The notes: generated by a model not told the origin, from the sequence alone. Positions 1 to 7,638 are shown, numbered from the stretch's first letter. The stretch: 13,982 bases of DNA from Thermofilum sp. (GCA_020832965.1 JAJHRM010000041.1:1-13982), one strand, 5' to 3'. Numbers and translations are program-made.

Positions 1-99
1 TAGAATCTCGGATAATCCCAAGTAGCCTGCCACTGTATACCTGAACTCCTTGTCTTTTTCTAGTAGCTCCAAAAACTGTTTCCTAAGTCTACCTGACAA
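1..99 (-). CDS. 5' end of an unidentified gene, cut by the left window edge
   Basis: Reading leftward from a TTG at 97-99, the frame stays open for 33 codons to the window edge. The visible residues are charged and helical, with a FRYTVAGYLGLSEIL stretch near the end. From memory this resembles the N-terminal region of archaeal DUF3782-type proteins (coiled coil plus nuclease-like fold), but too little is visible to be sure. The TTG is chosen because a purine-rich AGGGGG lies six bases upstream. The frame continues upstream without an ATG or GTG to a stop near 132-134, so the start could also be degenerate. Confidence 0.4.
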   Translation of the reverse strand, partial: MSGRLRKQFLELLEKDKEFRYTVAGYLGLSEIL

Positions 100-272
100 G
101 TTTAGCCCCCTAAAGATACCCTCTACTATGTTTTTAAGATGACAGACTTATAACTTTATTTCTACTTTAAGGTGATGCGAGGAGCCTAAGTTATAATACC
201 AAGGAGAAATTAAAAGAGAAATAATGCATCCTGAAGAATATTTGGAAGCACGTTTTAATTATTGGGGTAGTT

Positions 273-1098
273 TCATTCTACCAGTGTCTTTACTCTTATT
301 AGGTCGATCAAGTATCTGTAAAGAGCTACTCCTAGGGGAGCAGGATCAACGCAATAAGTGTTAAGACTGTGAGGTCTGCCCAGAGCTCGCTTAGCCCAAA
401 GCCTTGTAGAAGTGCCAGCCTAGCAATCCTCATCGCATATGTCTGGGGCAGTACTCGGGAGATCATTTGAAGCTGTTCTGGGAGGACCTCAAAAGGGAAG
501 TAGACGCCGCTTACAAGCCCCGTCAACACGCCGACTAGCCACCTGACGGGCTCTATGCCTTTCCATGCGCCTATGACTGTTATCATGCTTGCAGAGATTA
601 GCCCTATGCTCGCGACAGCAACCCATCCTATGAATATGCCCAGGAGGGCTATAGGGTAGTTTCCCCCACCAATCTTCAACCCAAAGAGCAGCCCTACGCA
701 AAAGTAGATGAAGATAGAGATAAACTGTTCAATATAGCCGTTCACCACAAAGGCAAGAAGGGGCGCTGAGAAGGGTATCCCCGAGAGCTTAATGTAGTCG
801 TACATGCTGAGGTGCTGCCCCACCCTCCCCCTGAGGATAAAGAGTGTAGCCATTCTAAACGCGTCAAGGGTATAGGTGTAGAAGCTGTTGAGCATCAACC
901 CGAGTATGAAGAAGGAGACGAAGTCCCCGCCATACTGTTGGTAGACTGGGTTTGCTGCCTCGAAGCTTTTCCCGAAAAATACCCAGGTTGAGACGCCGAG
1001 CACGAGGTTGACAACGTGGAGGGCAACATCCACTCGAGCCAATAGTACTGCAAGACAAGGTTAAATAGTAGGAACTTAAGGAAGTTAGTCCAAAACAA
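273..1098 (-). pseudogene. ABC-2 type transporter permease, frameshifted at both ends
   Basis: The central open frame (332-1042, 236 residues with a TTG start) shows about six hydrophobic segments, an ABC-2 permease layout of the drug/antibiotic or peptide export type. Motifs such as SGVYFPFEVLP and LPQTYAMRIARLALLQG near the C-terminus are typical of the family. The frame ends abruptly at 332, but shifting by one base after the GGGG at 335-338 continues a natural tail (LGVALYRYLIDLIR) to a TGA at 273-275. At the N-terminus the frame is closed upstream by a TAA at 1061-1063, while a neighbouring frame supplies a plausible first segment (NFLKFLLFNLVLQYYW). At least two frameshifts therefore break the gene. 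It follows a matching ATPase remnant. The frame is otherwise well kept, so decay is recent, or a homopolymer sequencing error contributes. Confidence 0.75.
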
Positions 1099-1130
1099 TG
1101 CGATTTTAGTTTGAAAGCATTCAACGTTAA

Positions 1131-1440
1131 TGACTGGTCACCCAGCTTCTCGCGGACAACCCTAATGAATATGTCTTCAAGCGTCGGCTTGTTCACCTTC
1201 ACGTACCTCACTTCTCCCCCCATTTTCAACAATAGTGAAGATGACTTTGGGCAGAACCCTTCTCGGGTCCTAAGTGTATATTACGAACCTACTAGTGTTT
1301 TCCTCTGTTTCTCCCAATTTCACGAACTTGGATATCCCACTTATCCCCTCCACTAATTTCAAGATCTCCTGCGTACAGTTTGACACCTCGAATTCTATCG
1401 ACCTTTCCTTAAACATGCTGCTTATGAGCTCCTCTGGTTT
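1131..1440 (-). pseudogene. C-terminal fragment of an ABC transporter ATPase
   Basis: The C-terminal extension of a drug-export type ABC ATPase can be read across three defects. The order is KPEELISSMFKERSIEFEV, then a conserved hydrophobic stretch ending FVIYT, an in-frame TAG at 1270-1272, then DPRRVLPKVIFTIVENG. A +1 frameshift follows in the run of six C at 1216-1221 (five would restore the frame), and then GEVRYVKVNKPTLEDIFIRV. The PTLEDIF box is the usual end of this subfamily (DUF4162-like region). Walker A, signature and Walker B motifs are all absent, so it cannot be a working ATPase. It sits directly upstream of the ABC-2 permease remnant, the normal gene order for such exporters. 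At its 5' side it is fused in frame to a radical SAM SPASM fragment. Confidence 0.75.
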
Positions 1441-1713
1441 GCGCGCACTACTTATCCGCCCAGTCGCAAACAAAGCAAGAGCTCTGCAATCGCCTCCGCA
1501 AAGATACCTCCAGTGGCAGTGTATACAGGATTCTAGCTTGCCTACGCGTAACTCCCTTAATTTCCTCAAAGCTTCGCTACTAAAGTATATCTCACGGGAA
1601 CAACTCATCCCAATGTTTCCCGCTCTATACTCGGTAGCATGCACATAGCTCAGGTCTTCCTCACCTCCTCTTACATGGCTAGGATGAGTTTGGTTATGCC
1701 CTCCTCCCTTCTA
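1441..1713 (-). pseudogene. SPASM-domain fragment of a radical SAM peptide maturase
   Basis: The frame is open from a TAG at 1711-1713; the first GTG is at 1644. It encodes ATEYRAGNIG, a helical EALRKLRELRVGKLESC stretch and CIHCHWRYLCGGDCRAL. The C-x2-C-x5-CGG-x-C arrangement is the hallmark of a SPASM auxiliary [4Fe-4S] domain, as in enzymes that modify ribosomally made peptides or sulfatases. The radical SAM core (CxxxCxxC) and the last cysteines of the SPASM domain are missing. The reading frame runs without interruption into ABC-ATPase sequence at about 1441, where GCGCGC lies. Known radical SAM/SPASM maturases often sit beside ABC-2 exporters, so this probably was a small peptide-modification and export locus (inference). 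Confidence 0.7.
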
Positions 1714-1733
1714 GGAGCCGAAAGGAGCCTTGT

Positions 1734-2066
1734 TTAAGGTGGTTTTCCTTCCAGTTTCTCAGAGAGAATTCTAAGTGTTTCAGCGAGCTTCTCGTATTCC
1801 CGCTTTCCCTTCTCCGTAAGATATGCCACTGTCTCTAGCCCCCTTACTCTTCCAGGTTCCTTCCATAGTTCAACGTAACCCTTCTCGACTAGTCTCTTGA
1901 TGTTGCTGTCGAGGTCGCCCCAGCTCAGGTTCAGCATCGCCCTGAGCTCTGATAGCTTTACTCTGCCGAAGGCGTAAAGGAGGGATGCTATCATGAAGCG
2001 TTTAGGGCTGAAGAGATCGCTGTTGATGGCCTTAAGCAGATCCCCTGCGTCATTTGGTTCACGCAC
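1734..2066 (-). CDS. Winged-helix transcriptional regulator
   Basis: A 110-residue protein with one winged helix-turn-helix domain over roughly residues 20-95. Helices at KRFMIASLLYAFG and KLSELRAMLNLSWGDLDSNI lead into recognition helix IKRLVEKGYVEL, followed by a wing with the basic GRVRGLETVAYLTEKG. This is the MarR/ArsR-like archaeal family often labelled HTH_34. It likely binds DNA as a dimer through the C-terminal helix (residues 90-107). The GTG start overlaps the end of the upstream membrane-protein gene by eight bases, so the two are co-transcribed and probably translationally coupled. In archaea such pairs are common and the regulator often controls its own operon (inference). No ligand-binding domain is visible. 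Confidence 0.8.
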   Translation of the reverse strand: MREPNDAGDLLKAINSDLFSPKRFMIASLLYAFGRVKLSELRAMLNLSWGDLDSNIKRLVEKGYVELWKEPGRVRGLETVAYLTEKGKREYEKLAETLRILSEKLEGKPP

Positions 2067-2733
2067 TTTGGAGCCACCTGTAGGCCCTCCATATGGCGGT
2101 AAATGCGGCGCACGTGTAGCTTAGGAGCATTAAGCCCATTGCCATGAAGTTTCCTGCTGATAAATCCCGGGAAGCGAGGAAGTAAACTAGCGGTGATGTA
2201 GCTAGGGTGATTGCCCCAGAAATCAGGAAAGGCTTTGCCACTACTAAGCCCTTCCTGTAGGCTTCACGCTCGAACAAGAAGTGGTTGGCGAGTAGGCATA
2301 TAGAGAGAGCGAGGTACCACGCTGTTCCCCCAACTAAGAGACTCACGCCCAGACTCCTCAAGGCGTCAGCAGGAGAGCTGGCGAGCACGCCTGCTATGCT
2401 ATAGATGATTATGAAGGGGGGTGCCCATGCGGCTAGCTGTTTGAGTACGGGGTAGGCACGCTCTCGTTGAGGAGCTGCAAGGCGGACAGCGATGGGCACT
2501 AAACCCCACATGAGGATAAACGCCGTTATCCAGTAGGCAGGTTCATTTGTTGGCTTAAATGCTAAGGCAACTGCAGCCATGATTAGCCAGTAGGAGGTTA
2601 TGAGGGTGCCAACTGCCAAGAAGACGTGGGCCCCGTAGACCGTGTCTAAGTATTTGCGGAGCCTCAGCGCCAGTTCAGCGAGGTCTGCTTCTTCCTTCAC
2701 GTACATTTTTTCAGACATAGCCTTTTCAATCAT
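2059..2733 (-). CDS. Six-helix membrane protein of unknown function
   Basis: A 224-residue protein with a charged N-terminal helix (to about residue 33) and six hydrophobic segments near residues 36-58, 66-85, 103-120, 127-148, 166-186 and 190-211. I do not recognise a family signature, and no catalytic motif is obvious. It is the first gene of a two-gene operon with the overlapping winged-helix regulator, an arrangement seen for many archaeal membrane protein/regulator pairs. The start is uncertain. ATG 2731-2733 gives 224 residues, while an in-frame ATG at 2716-2718 (219 residues) fits better with the TATA-like AATATAAG at about 2750-2757, which predicts transcription starting near 2728. 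Confidence 0.7.
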   Translation of the reverse strand: MIEKAMSEKMYVKEEADLAELALRLRKYLDTVYGAHVFLAVGTLITSYWLIMAAVALAFKPTNEPAYWITAFILMWGLVPIAVRLAAPQRERAYPVLKQLAAWAPPFIIIYSIAGVLASSPADALRSLGVSLLVGGTAWYLALSICLLANHFLFEREAYRKGLVVAKPFLISGAITLATSPLVYFLASRDLSAGNFMAMGLMLLSYTCAAFTAIWRAYRWLQSA

Positions 2734-2748
2734 TGCTACAGCTTGGAT

Positions 2749-2758
2749 GCTTATATTA
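2749..2758 (-). promoter_or_regulatory. TATA box of the membrane protein/regulator operon
   Basis: On the minus strand the sequence reads AGTAATATAAGC. Its centre lies about 21 bases upstream of the longer start codon and 36 upstream of the shorter one. With the usual archaeal spacing (about 26 bases to the transcript start) it favours the ATG at 2716-2718 with a short leader. Confidence 0.45.
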
Positions 2759-2827
2759 CTTGGAGAAACTCTTAAATCCAGAGCCTACGCCCTGCTTCCA
2801 GGAGAGATCCCTGACTAACGCCCGTCT

Positions 2828-3367
2828 CTAAACGTACCTCAGGCTTGAGCCGGACACCACCGCACACTTGCTCGGCTTGTGCTCTCTAACTTCCCGTGAG
2901 TCCACTATGTGGAGCGCTCTGAAGCCTCTGGCGACGAAGTAGTCGGCGAGTATCTTCCTGTGGCACCTCCAGGGCAGCCTCTCACAGCACATGAGGGCTG
3001 TCGCCATGCTTCTTGCAATCCCTTCAAGCTTCTCCAAGTCCTCCAGCGCTTCGCTACGCGTAGTGATGTAGGTCGCATACGCCCTGAAGCCTTCCGATTC
3101 AAAGCATCCAGCTATCCCCCTGTCCTCAACGTCCACACCAAACTTCCTGTAGCCGCCAAGCCTCGGGAACCAGTAGTACTTCACGCCTACCCGCCCCAGC
3201 TCTTCTTCCAGGTTTTCCCCGGAAAACTCCTGACGCCTCCGCGGTGAGTTCCACCTCCTAACATCCGCTACTGCCTGGACACTAAACTCGTTGAGGAGCC
3301 TGAGAAACTCGTCCAGAGTTCTGCCCCCGTAACCTATAGTGTAGATTACCGGTAGCGCGTGCGCCAC
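2828..3367 (-). CDS. DUF488 family protein
   Basis: A 179-residue protein with the full DUF488 pattern. YTIGYGGRTLDEFLRLL is at residues 9-25, ADVRRWNSPRRRQEFS at 34-49, LGGYRKFG at 70-77, and LMCCERLPWRCHRKILADY at 125-143. The C-E-x(n)-CHR motif near the C-terminus is the conserved core of the family. Its biochemical role is not established; members are widespread in bacteria and archaea and are thought to bind nucleic acid or act as enzymes on small substrates. The start is GTG 3365-3367, preceded by a GGGGT ribosome-binding site about seven bases upstream. It appears to stand alone: downstream the next gene has its own TATA box, and upstream lies an apgM fragment on the opposite strand. 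The gene looks intact. Confidence 0.85.
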   Translation of the reverse strand: MAHALPVIYTIGYGGRTLDEFLRLLNEFSVQAVADVRRWNSPRRRQEFSGENLEEELGRVGVKYYWFPRLGGYRKFGVDVEDRGIAGCFESEGFRAYATYITTRSEALEDLEKLEGIARSMATALMCCERLPWRCHRKILADYFVARGFRALHIVDSREVREHKPSKCAVVSGSSLRYV

Positions 3368-3445
3368 GTGTTACCCCGCCCTATCGCAGGGTTATGGGTT
3401 TTACTCTGCTTGGTATCGATAGGAAGCTGAGTGCCCTGATCTGCC

Positions 3446-3769
3446 TTGGTAGCTCGCGCGCCTGCAAACGTAGTTTTACTGATGGATTCTGGCGGAAGAC
3501 TTCCTGGGCTAGAAGAAATAAACAAGAAATTTAGCTTGAAATTTGGTGCCGTTGCCGAGATACCTGACAAGATAGGTATTGCGAGAATACTTAAAATGGA
3601 CATGTTAAATGTGCCGCCTCCCACGGGGGACAAAGCCATGGACTATAAGATAAGGCTTGAAACCACTCTGAAGCTTTTAGAGCGAAACGATGTTGTTTAT
3701 GTTCATCTAAAGGGACCTGATGAACCGGGTCACGATGGAGACATGAAAAGAAAAGTAGTGCGCGCTTAA
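3446..3769 (+). pseudogene. apgM: Internal fragment of archaeal 2,3-bisphosphoglycerate-independent phosphoglycerate mutase
   Basis: The intact enzyme interconverts 3- and 2-phosphoglycerate in glycolysis and gluconeogenesis and is about 400 residues long. Only about 105 residues remain here. The recognisable order is APANVVLLMDSGGRLPGLEE, then FGAVAEIPDKIGIARILKMD, PPPTGDKAMDYKIRL, and DVVYVHLKGPDEPGHDGDMK. The last matches the conserved metal-site region D/E-x-GHDGD of the alkaline-phosphatase-fold mutases. The N-terminal serine/metal motifs and the whole C-terminal third are missing; a TGA closes the frame shortly upstream and TAA follows the break. The frame inside the piece has no stops or shifts. 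Both ends lie at GCGCGC (3456-3461 and 3760-3765). A full copy is presumably elsewhere in the genome (inference). Confidence 0.8.
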
Positions 3770-3853
3770 AATATTAGTCTGCATTACATATAGAGTGTGA
3801 TTATTGTTCTTTAAGTTTTTTAGGCTTATAATTATAACTTAATGAAAATTTAT

Positions 3854-4639
3854 CTATTTTATTCCTTGTAATGCTTCAATGACCATTCTTTCCTCCATTG
3901 TTAGTTTTTGAATTAACTCGTAGTAGGGGACAGTGAACAAGCTATCGATAAAGTTTTCCCTGACTATTTTACCTTTGAAGATGATTGCCCCTCTACTTGC
4001 CACTCTCTTGGCTTGTTCCGGGTCATGGGTAACTATTATTATTGTTGTCTCACGTGAAAGTTTACGTATAAGTTCTTCTATTTTTGATGCATTAACTGGG
4101 TCTAGATTGGCCGTGGGTTCATCCATCAGTAGGACCGGGGGGCGCAGAGCAAGGGCCCTTGCAATACACAAGCGTTGCTGTTGTCCACCACTAAGAGAGA
4201 TCGCCGGCATTTTCAGTTTGTTTTTAACTTCTTCCCATAATCCTGCCTGTTCCAGCGCTTCTCTTACTATCTCATCTAGCTTTTTGCCTTTAGCTATACC
4301 GTGTAGCCTTGGTCCAAGCGCTACGTTGTCATATATCGAGAGATGCGGCAACGGGTTTGGCATTTGGAAAACCATCCCAGCAAGCCGTGCCACTTGCTCA
4401 CGCGGGAGATCCCTGTAAACATCTATGCCCATTATCTCGACTTTTCCTTCAACTCTGGCCTCTGGTCTAAGCTCTATTAATCGATTTATTGCCCTTAGCA
4501 GGGTAGATTTTCCACACCCAGAGGGGCCCAATATGGCGTATACGCTGTTTCTTGGAACATTGAGGTTAATGTTGAAAAGAACTTGTTCATTGCCATAATA
4601 AACATTTAAGTTTTGGATTCGAACAGATGGATTTTCCAT
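3854..4639 (-). CDS. pstB: Phosphate ABC transporter ATP-binding protein
   Basis: A 261-residue ATPase that powers high-affinity phosphate import with PstA and PstC at the cytoplasmic face of the membrane. All catalytic motifs are present: Walker A GPSGCGKST (38-46), Q-loop at Q92 in FQMPNPLP, signature LSGGQQQR (149-156), Walker B VLLMDEPTANLD (169-180) with catalytic E174, and switch histidine H205 in THD. The MPNPLP after the Q-loop is characteristic of PstB. The length is normal for the family. Its ATG (4637-4639) overlaps the pstA stop as TAATG, with GAGGTGAG about seven bases upstream as ribosome-binding site. It is the last gene of pstCAB; no phoU follows. Confidence 0.97.
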   Translation of the reverse strand: MENPSVRIQNLNVYYGNEQVLFNINLNVPRNSVYAILGPSGCGKSTLLRAINRLIELRPEARVEGKVEIMGIDVYRDLPREQVARLAGMVFQMPNPLPHLSIYDNVALGPRLHGIAKGKKLDEIVREALEQAGLWEEVKNKLKMPAISLSGGQQQRLCIARALALRPPVLLMDEPTANLDPVNASKIEELIRKLSRETTIIIVTHDPEQAKRVASRGAIIFKGKIVRENFIDSLFTVPYYELIQKLTMEERMVIEALQGIK

Positions 4640-5478
4640 TAAAATCTCACCTCTTTTGCAGCTTTCCTAATAATGAGAGATAAGGAAATGCTAACCAGTG
4701 CAAGTATAGAGCTCGCGCCCCACGCTAGTTTTTGCCAGTTTTCATATGGTGTCCTTGCGAAGTTCCATACGAGGAGAGGCAATGTGCTTGAGGGGCCGTC
4801 CAATCCATAGAAGCCATAAAATGCGGCCCCAGCAGTAAAGAGCACTGGTGCTGTCTCGCTGAATGCTCTGAGAAAAGCTGAGAGAAGCCCGACAAGTATA
4901 CCCCTCATATTCATTGGAACAAGTACAAAGAAGACTGTCTTCCACCTAGGTAATCCTAGACTGTGTGCGGCCTCCCTATAAATGAAGGGGATAACTCTCA
5001 GAGATTCCCTTACCTGAACCACTGTATATGGAAGTATTGCCAAGGAAAGACTCAACGCACCGGCAATTAGCGATGTCTTCTTAGTCGCAAGAACGTATGT
5101 TGCATAAATAAATATGCCGAGGATTACACTCGGAACTTCGCTTAGGAAGTGTGATGCACTTTCTGCCAGTATTGCAAGTCTGGTCTGTGGATATTCATTT
5201 ATGTATACACCTGTCAAGAAACCTATAGGAAAAGCGATGGCTACTGCTAGTGATATCATTACGAAACTACCTATGAGCGTATAATAGATTCCTCCGGAAG
5301 ACTCTTCACCTGGAGCGGCAGGTGCCGTAGTAAAGAATGCTGGTCCTGTTTCGATTATCACTTTGAATCCAAGGATTAGGGGTACAATTATTAGGGAAAA
5401 AATCGCCAGTAGAATAAATCCAACTAGTAAAACGATCAATAAGAAAACAATTTCATTTTTTATGGAGCGAAGATTCAT
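4639..5478 (-). CDS. pstA: Phosphate ABC transporter permease PstA
   Basis: A 279-residue inner-membrane permease forming the phosphate channel with PstC. About six transmembrane segments are visible, starting with a long hydrophobic one at residues 12-38. The next segments contain YYTLIGSFVMISLAVAIAFP and the external-loop/TM signature GFLTGVYINEYP typical of PstA. The ATPase-coupling loop SLGLPRWKTVFFVLVPMNMRG (residues about 174-194) carries the EAA-like helix. A serine/proline stretch at 51-62 forms the extracellular loop. The start ATG overlaps the pstC stop (TAATG) and is preceded by GAGGTGAG. Downstream it overlaps pstB in the same way, so the three genes are translationally coupled. 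Confidence 0.96.
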   Translation of the reverse strand: MNLRSIKNEIVFLLIVLLVGFILLAIFSLIIVPLILGFKVIIETGPAFFTTAPAAPGEESSGGIYYTLIGSFVMISLAVAIAFPIGFLTGVYINEYPQTRLAILAESASHFLSEVPSVILGIFIYATYVLATKKTSLIAGALSLSLAILPYTVVQVRESLRVIPFIYREAAHSLGLPRWKTVFFVLVPMNMRGILVGLLSAFLRAFSETAPVLFTAGAAFYGFYGLDGPSSTLPLLVWNFARTPYENWQKLAWGASSILALVSISLSLIIRKAAKEVRF

Positions 5479-6368
5479 TATTGCTCACCTCTAACAATTC
5501 TGACACTTCTGTTAGCCAGCCTTAATCCAATATAGGAAAAAAATGAGCTAGTAATCAAGAGAACGAGAGCCGCAAACATTAATGCACTATATTCGTACTT
5601 GTAATAGGTAGCCATTCCAAAATTATTAGCGATTAGGCTTGTAGCAGTTGAAGCAGGTAAAAATGGATCCAGGGGCAACCTGTACGCATTTCCTATTACT
5701 AAGGTAACTGCAGTGGTCTCTCCAACAGCTCTGCCAAAACCAAGGAGAAGAGATGATACTATGGCGGGAAAAATCATCTTTAAAACGATGATAGCCCGCT
5801 CGATCTTTGTAGCACCTAAACTAGCTATTGCCTCTATGTATGATAAAGGTACAGATGCATATACGGATTTAATTATCGCGGTTGAGTATGGGGCAATCAT
5901 GGTAGATAACACTAGTCCAGCCGTGACAATGCTCGCTCCTGTTACATTGACATATCCAAGCTTAACAGCTAGCTGTCTCACCAGTGGTACAATAAGTGTA
6001 AGACCCCACAAGCCGTAAAGAACTGTAGGAAAAGAAGCCGCGACATTTATTAGTTCTTCAATTGCTAAACGTGCTCTGTAGGGAATAATCTCCTGGATAA
6101 AAACAGTTAGAGAAATCGAGAAAAATGACGCAAACATGATCGCGAGAATAGCCACATACAGAGACCCAACTAGGGGAGGAATTATTCCATAAACTTCTTT
6201 TGCTGGATCTTCTGCCGCATTCCATTGAAATTCCGTGAATATGCGGAGTCCCTCGTAAGTAAGGACTGGGATAGATTCCTTGAAGAGAACAAGAATCAGA
6301 AGAATATCTATGCTCAATAGTAGAACTCCTGGTATAGATAGCATGATCCTTAGCATGTCTCTATTCAT
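5478..6368 (-). CDS. pstC: Phosphate ABC transporter permease PstC
   Basis: The second permease of the phosphate channel, about 296 residues from the start chosen here, with six to seven membrane segments. The features are family-typical: VYGIIPPLVGSLYVAILAI in the second segment, AASFPTVLYGLWGLTLIVP, and the coupling loop SLGATKIERAIIVLKMIFP followed by GRAVGETTAVTLVIGN. The frame could begin 20 codons earlier at an ATG at 6426-6428. That extension has no transporter character and contains the TATA box ACTATATATACTT at about 6400-6411, which predicts transcription starting near 6377. I therefore take the ATG at 6366-6368. The gene has its own promoter and is separated from pstS by T-rich DNA. 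Confidence 0.95.
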   Translation of the reverse strand: MNRDMLRIMLSIPGVLLLSIDILLILVLFKESIPVLTYEGLRIFTEFQWNAAEDPAKEVYGIIPPLVGSLYVAILAIMFASFFSISLTVFIQEIIPYRARLAIEELINVAASFPTVLYGLWGLTLIVPLVRQLAVKLGYVNVTGASIVTAGLVLSTMIAPYSTAIIKSVYASVPLSYIEAIASLGATKIERAIIVLKMIFPAIVSSLLLGFGRAVGETTAVTLVIGNAYRLPLDPFLPASTATSLIANNFGMATYYKYEYSALMFAALVLLITSSFFSYIGLRLANRSVRIVRGEQ

Positions 6369-6398
6369 ACTTACACTCACTAAGTATTTCGTAGGCAA

Positions 6399-6409
6399 GT
6401 ATATATAGT
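6399..6409 (-). promoter_or_regulatory. TATA box of pstCAB
   Basis: Minus-strand ACTATATATACTT lies between pstS and the likely pstC start. The centre near 6403 predicts a transcript beginning about 9 bases before the ATG at 6368. It lets pstCAB be transcribed independently of pstS. Confidence 0.55.
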
Positions 6410-6428
6410 TTATGTTCATGGTAAGCAT

Positions 6429-6463
6429 GAAAAATAAAAATATATAGAAAAAAAATATTTTAT
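6429..6463 (-). terminator. T-rich terminator after pstS
   Basis: Immediately after the pstS stop the minus strand reads a run of eight T, then TATATATTTTTATTTTTC. Clustered T-tracts without a hairpin are the usual archaeal termination signal. Together with the following TATA box it suggests at least partial uncoupling of pstS from pstCAB. Confidence 0.55.
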
Positions 6464-7615
6464 TTATTTACCAAAAAGTTGAGATAGCTGAAGTATTTTC
6501 TGTGAAATACTTTGTGGTATTGGCGCATAACCTTCTGCAATATTTTCTGGCCTCTGACCATCTGTAGCTATAAACTGCAACCATCTTGCAAGGGCCTTTC
6601 TCGTATTTAGGTCGTAGTTGTCAGGAGACTTGAGAAACATGTAAGTTGGGGAAGAGATTGGATAGGCATCTGGATCTGTTGTTCCAAAGATCTTCGATAG
6701 AAGATCCAAACTGTGTATATCACTAGTAAAATCGACATCCAAGCTTTTAACGGCTAAGCTGACTCTGTCAGCAGAAGGTAATACAAATTTGCCTGCATTG
6801 TTTCTCAAAGCTACCACACCCATTCCCTTCGTATATGCCAGTTCGACATATCCCATGGAGTACGGTGTTTGCTGAACCATGCTTGCAACTCCTGTATTTC
6901 CTTGTGCACCTTGTCCTCTCCCCATCGAGTCAAGAGGCCATTGAACTGTCTTCCCCGACCCGACTTTTGTTTTCCATTCGCTCGAGACAAAGCTCAGGTA
7001 AGACGTGAAGACAGCTGTTGTTCCACTGCCGTCACTTCTATGAATAAGGTATATCTCTTTGTGTGGTAAGAGATTTGCGAGTTCAGGGTTTAGTTCCTTT
7101 ATCTTTGGGTCATCCCAGTAATTTATTTTTCCAAGGAGGATGTCTACTAGAACTTCTGGTGTAAGCTTGAGTGGTTGTTTGTCTTTTAGCTCCGGTATGT
7201 TGTAGACCACTGCTATTCCTCCGAGAAGGTAGGGAACTTGATAAACAGTCCCGTATTTGTTTTTAGCCTGGTTTAGCTGTTCGGTTGTTAGTGGAACATC
7301 CGAGCAACCAAACGTTGTGAGACCATTTAGGAAGTCGCTTACCCCTTGTCCACTGCCTACAGCGCTGTATTCAATCTTTATATCTGTATTTGTAGAAGTG
7401 AAGACTTGTATCCATTTTCTGAGCTGGGCTTCCGGAAAAGTTGCACCACTTCCCTTTAGGAGCACTGGCTGGGATAACTGGGAGGGGGCTGAGGTGGTTG
7501 GTGTTTGAGTTTGCTGTGTAGGTGTGTTAGTAGAGAAAAAGAGTAGCCCCGCTATTATTATTACTATCGCTATGACGATTACTATTATTGTTCTATAGTT
7601 CTGGTTTTTGCTCAT
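6464..7615 (-). CDS. pstS: Phosphate-binding protein of the Pst transporter
   Basis: A 383-residue extracellular phosphate receptor that hands phosphate to PstC/PstA. The N-terminus has a charged tip and one long hydrophobic helix (residues 9-27) that looks like an uncleaved membrane anchor. No lipobox cysteine is present. A Thr/Gln/Ser/Pro linker (residues 29-50) follows, probably O-glycosylated as in other archaeal binding proteins. The phosphate-binding motifs are intact: GSGATFP (55-61), YSAVGSGQG, SDVPLT (105-110) and HRSDGSGTT (192-200), followed by GNTGVA and YSMGYVELAY. Only one cysteine (C104) is seen. The ATG at 7613-7615 lies about 5 bases after the transcript start predicted by the TATA box near 7646. 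It is the first gene of the pst block. Confidence 0.96.
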   Translation of the reverse strand: MSKNQNYRTIIVIVIAIVIIIAGLLFFSTNTPTQQTQTPTTSAPSQLSQPVLLKGSGATFPEAQLRKWIQVFTSTNTDIKIEYSAVGSGQGVSDFLNGLTTFGCSDVPLTTEQLNQAKNKYGTVYQVPYLLGGIAVVYNIPELKDKQPLKLTPEVLVDILLGKINYWDDPKIKELNPELANLLPHKEIYLIHRSDGSGTTAVFTSYLSFVSSEWKTKVGSGKTVQWPLDSMGRGQGAQGNTGVASMVQQTPYSMGYVELAYTKGMGVVALRNNAGKFVLPSADRVSLAVKSLDVDFTSDIHSLDLLSKIFGTTDPDAYPISSPTYMFLKSPDNYDLNTRKALARWLQFIATDGQRPENIAEGYAPIPQSISQKILQLSQLFGK

Positions 7616-7638
7616 ACAGGACTATGTAAAAAATGTGA

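Noticed and set aside
224..364. A 46-codon plus-strand frame with a TATA-like TTATAAT about 30 bases upstream
   Set aside because: From 273 on it is antisense to the restored tail of the ABC-2 permease, and it has no recognisable family. It is most likely chance.
1270..1272. The TAG in the ABC ATPase as a pyrrolysine codon
   Set aside because: The protein is also frameshifted nearby and truncated, and nothing in the window points to a pyrrolysine-using methylotroph. A nonsense mutation is simpler.
3054..3063. Palindrome CTACGCGTAG within the DUF488 gene, similar to the TAG/CG junction motif
   Set aside because: It lacks GCGCGC and lies in sequence that fits the DUF488 family without a break.
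3823..3840. AT palindrome TTATAATTATAA (3826-3837) downstream of pstB
   Set aside because: In AT-rich DNA such palindromes are frequent. No T-tract follows on the pstB strand, so it was not called a terminator.
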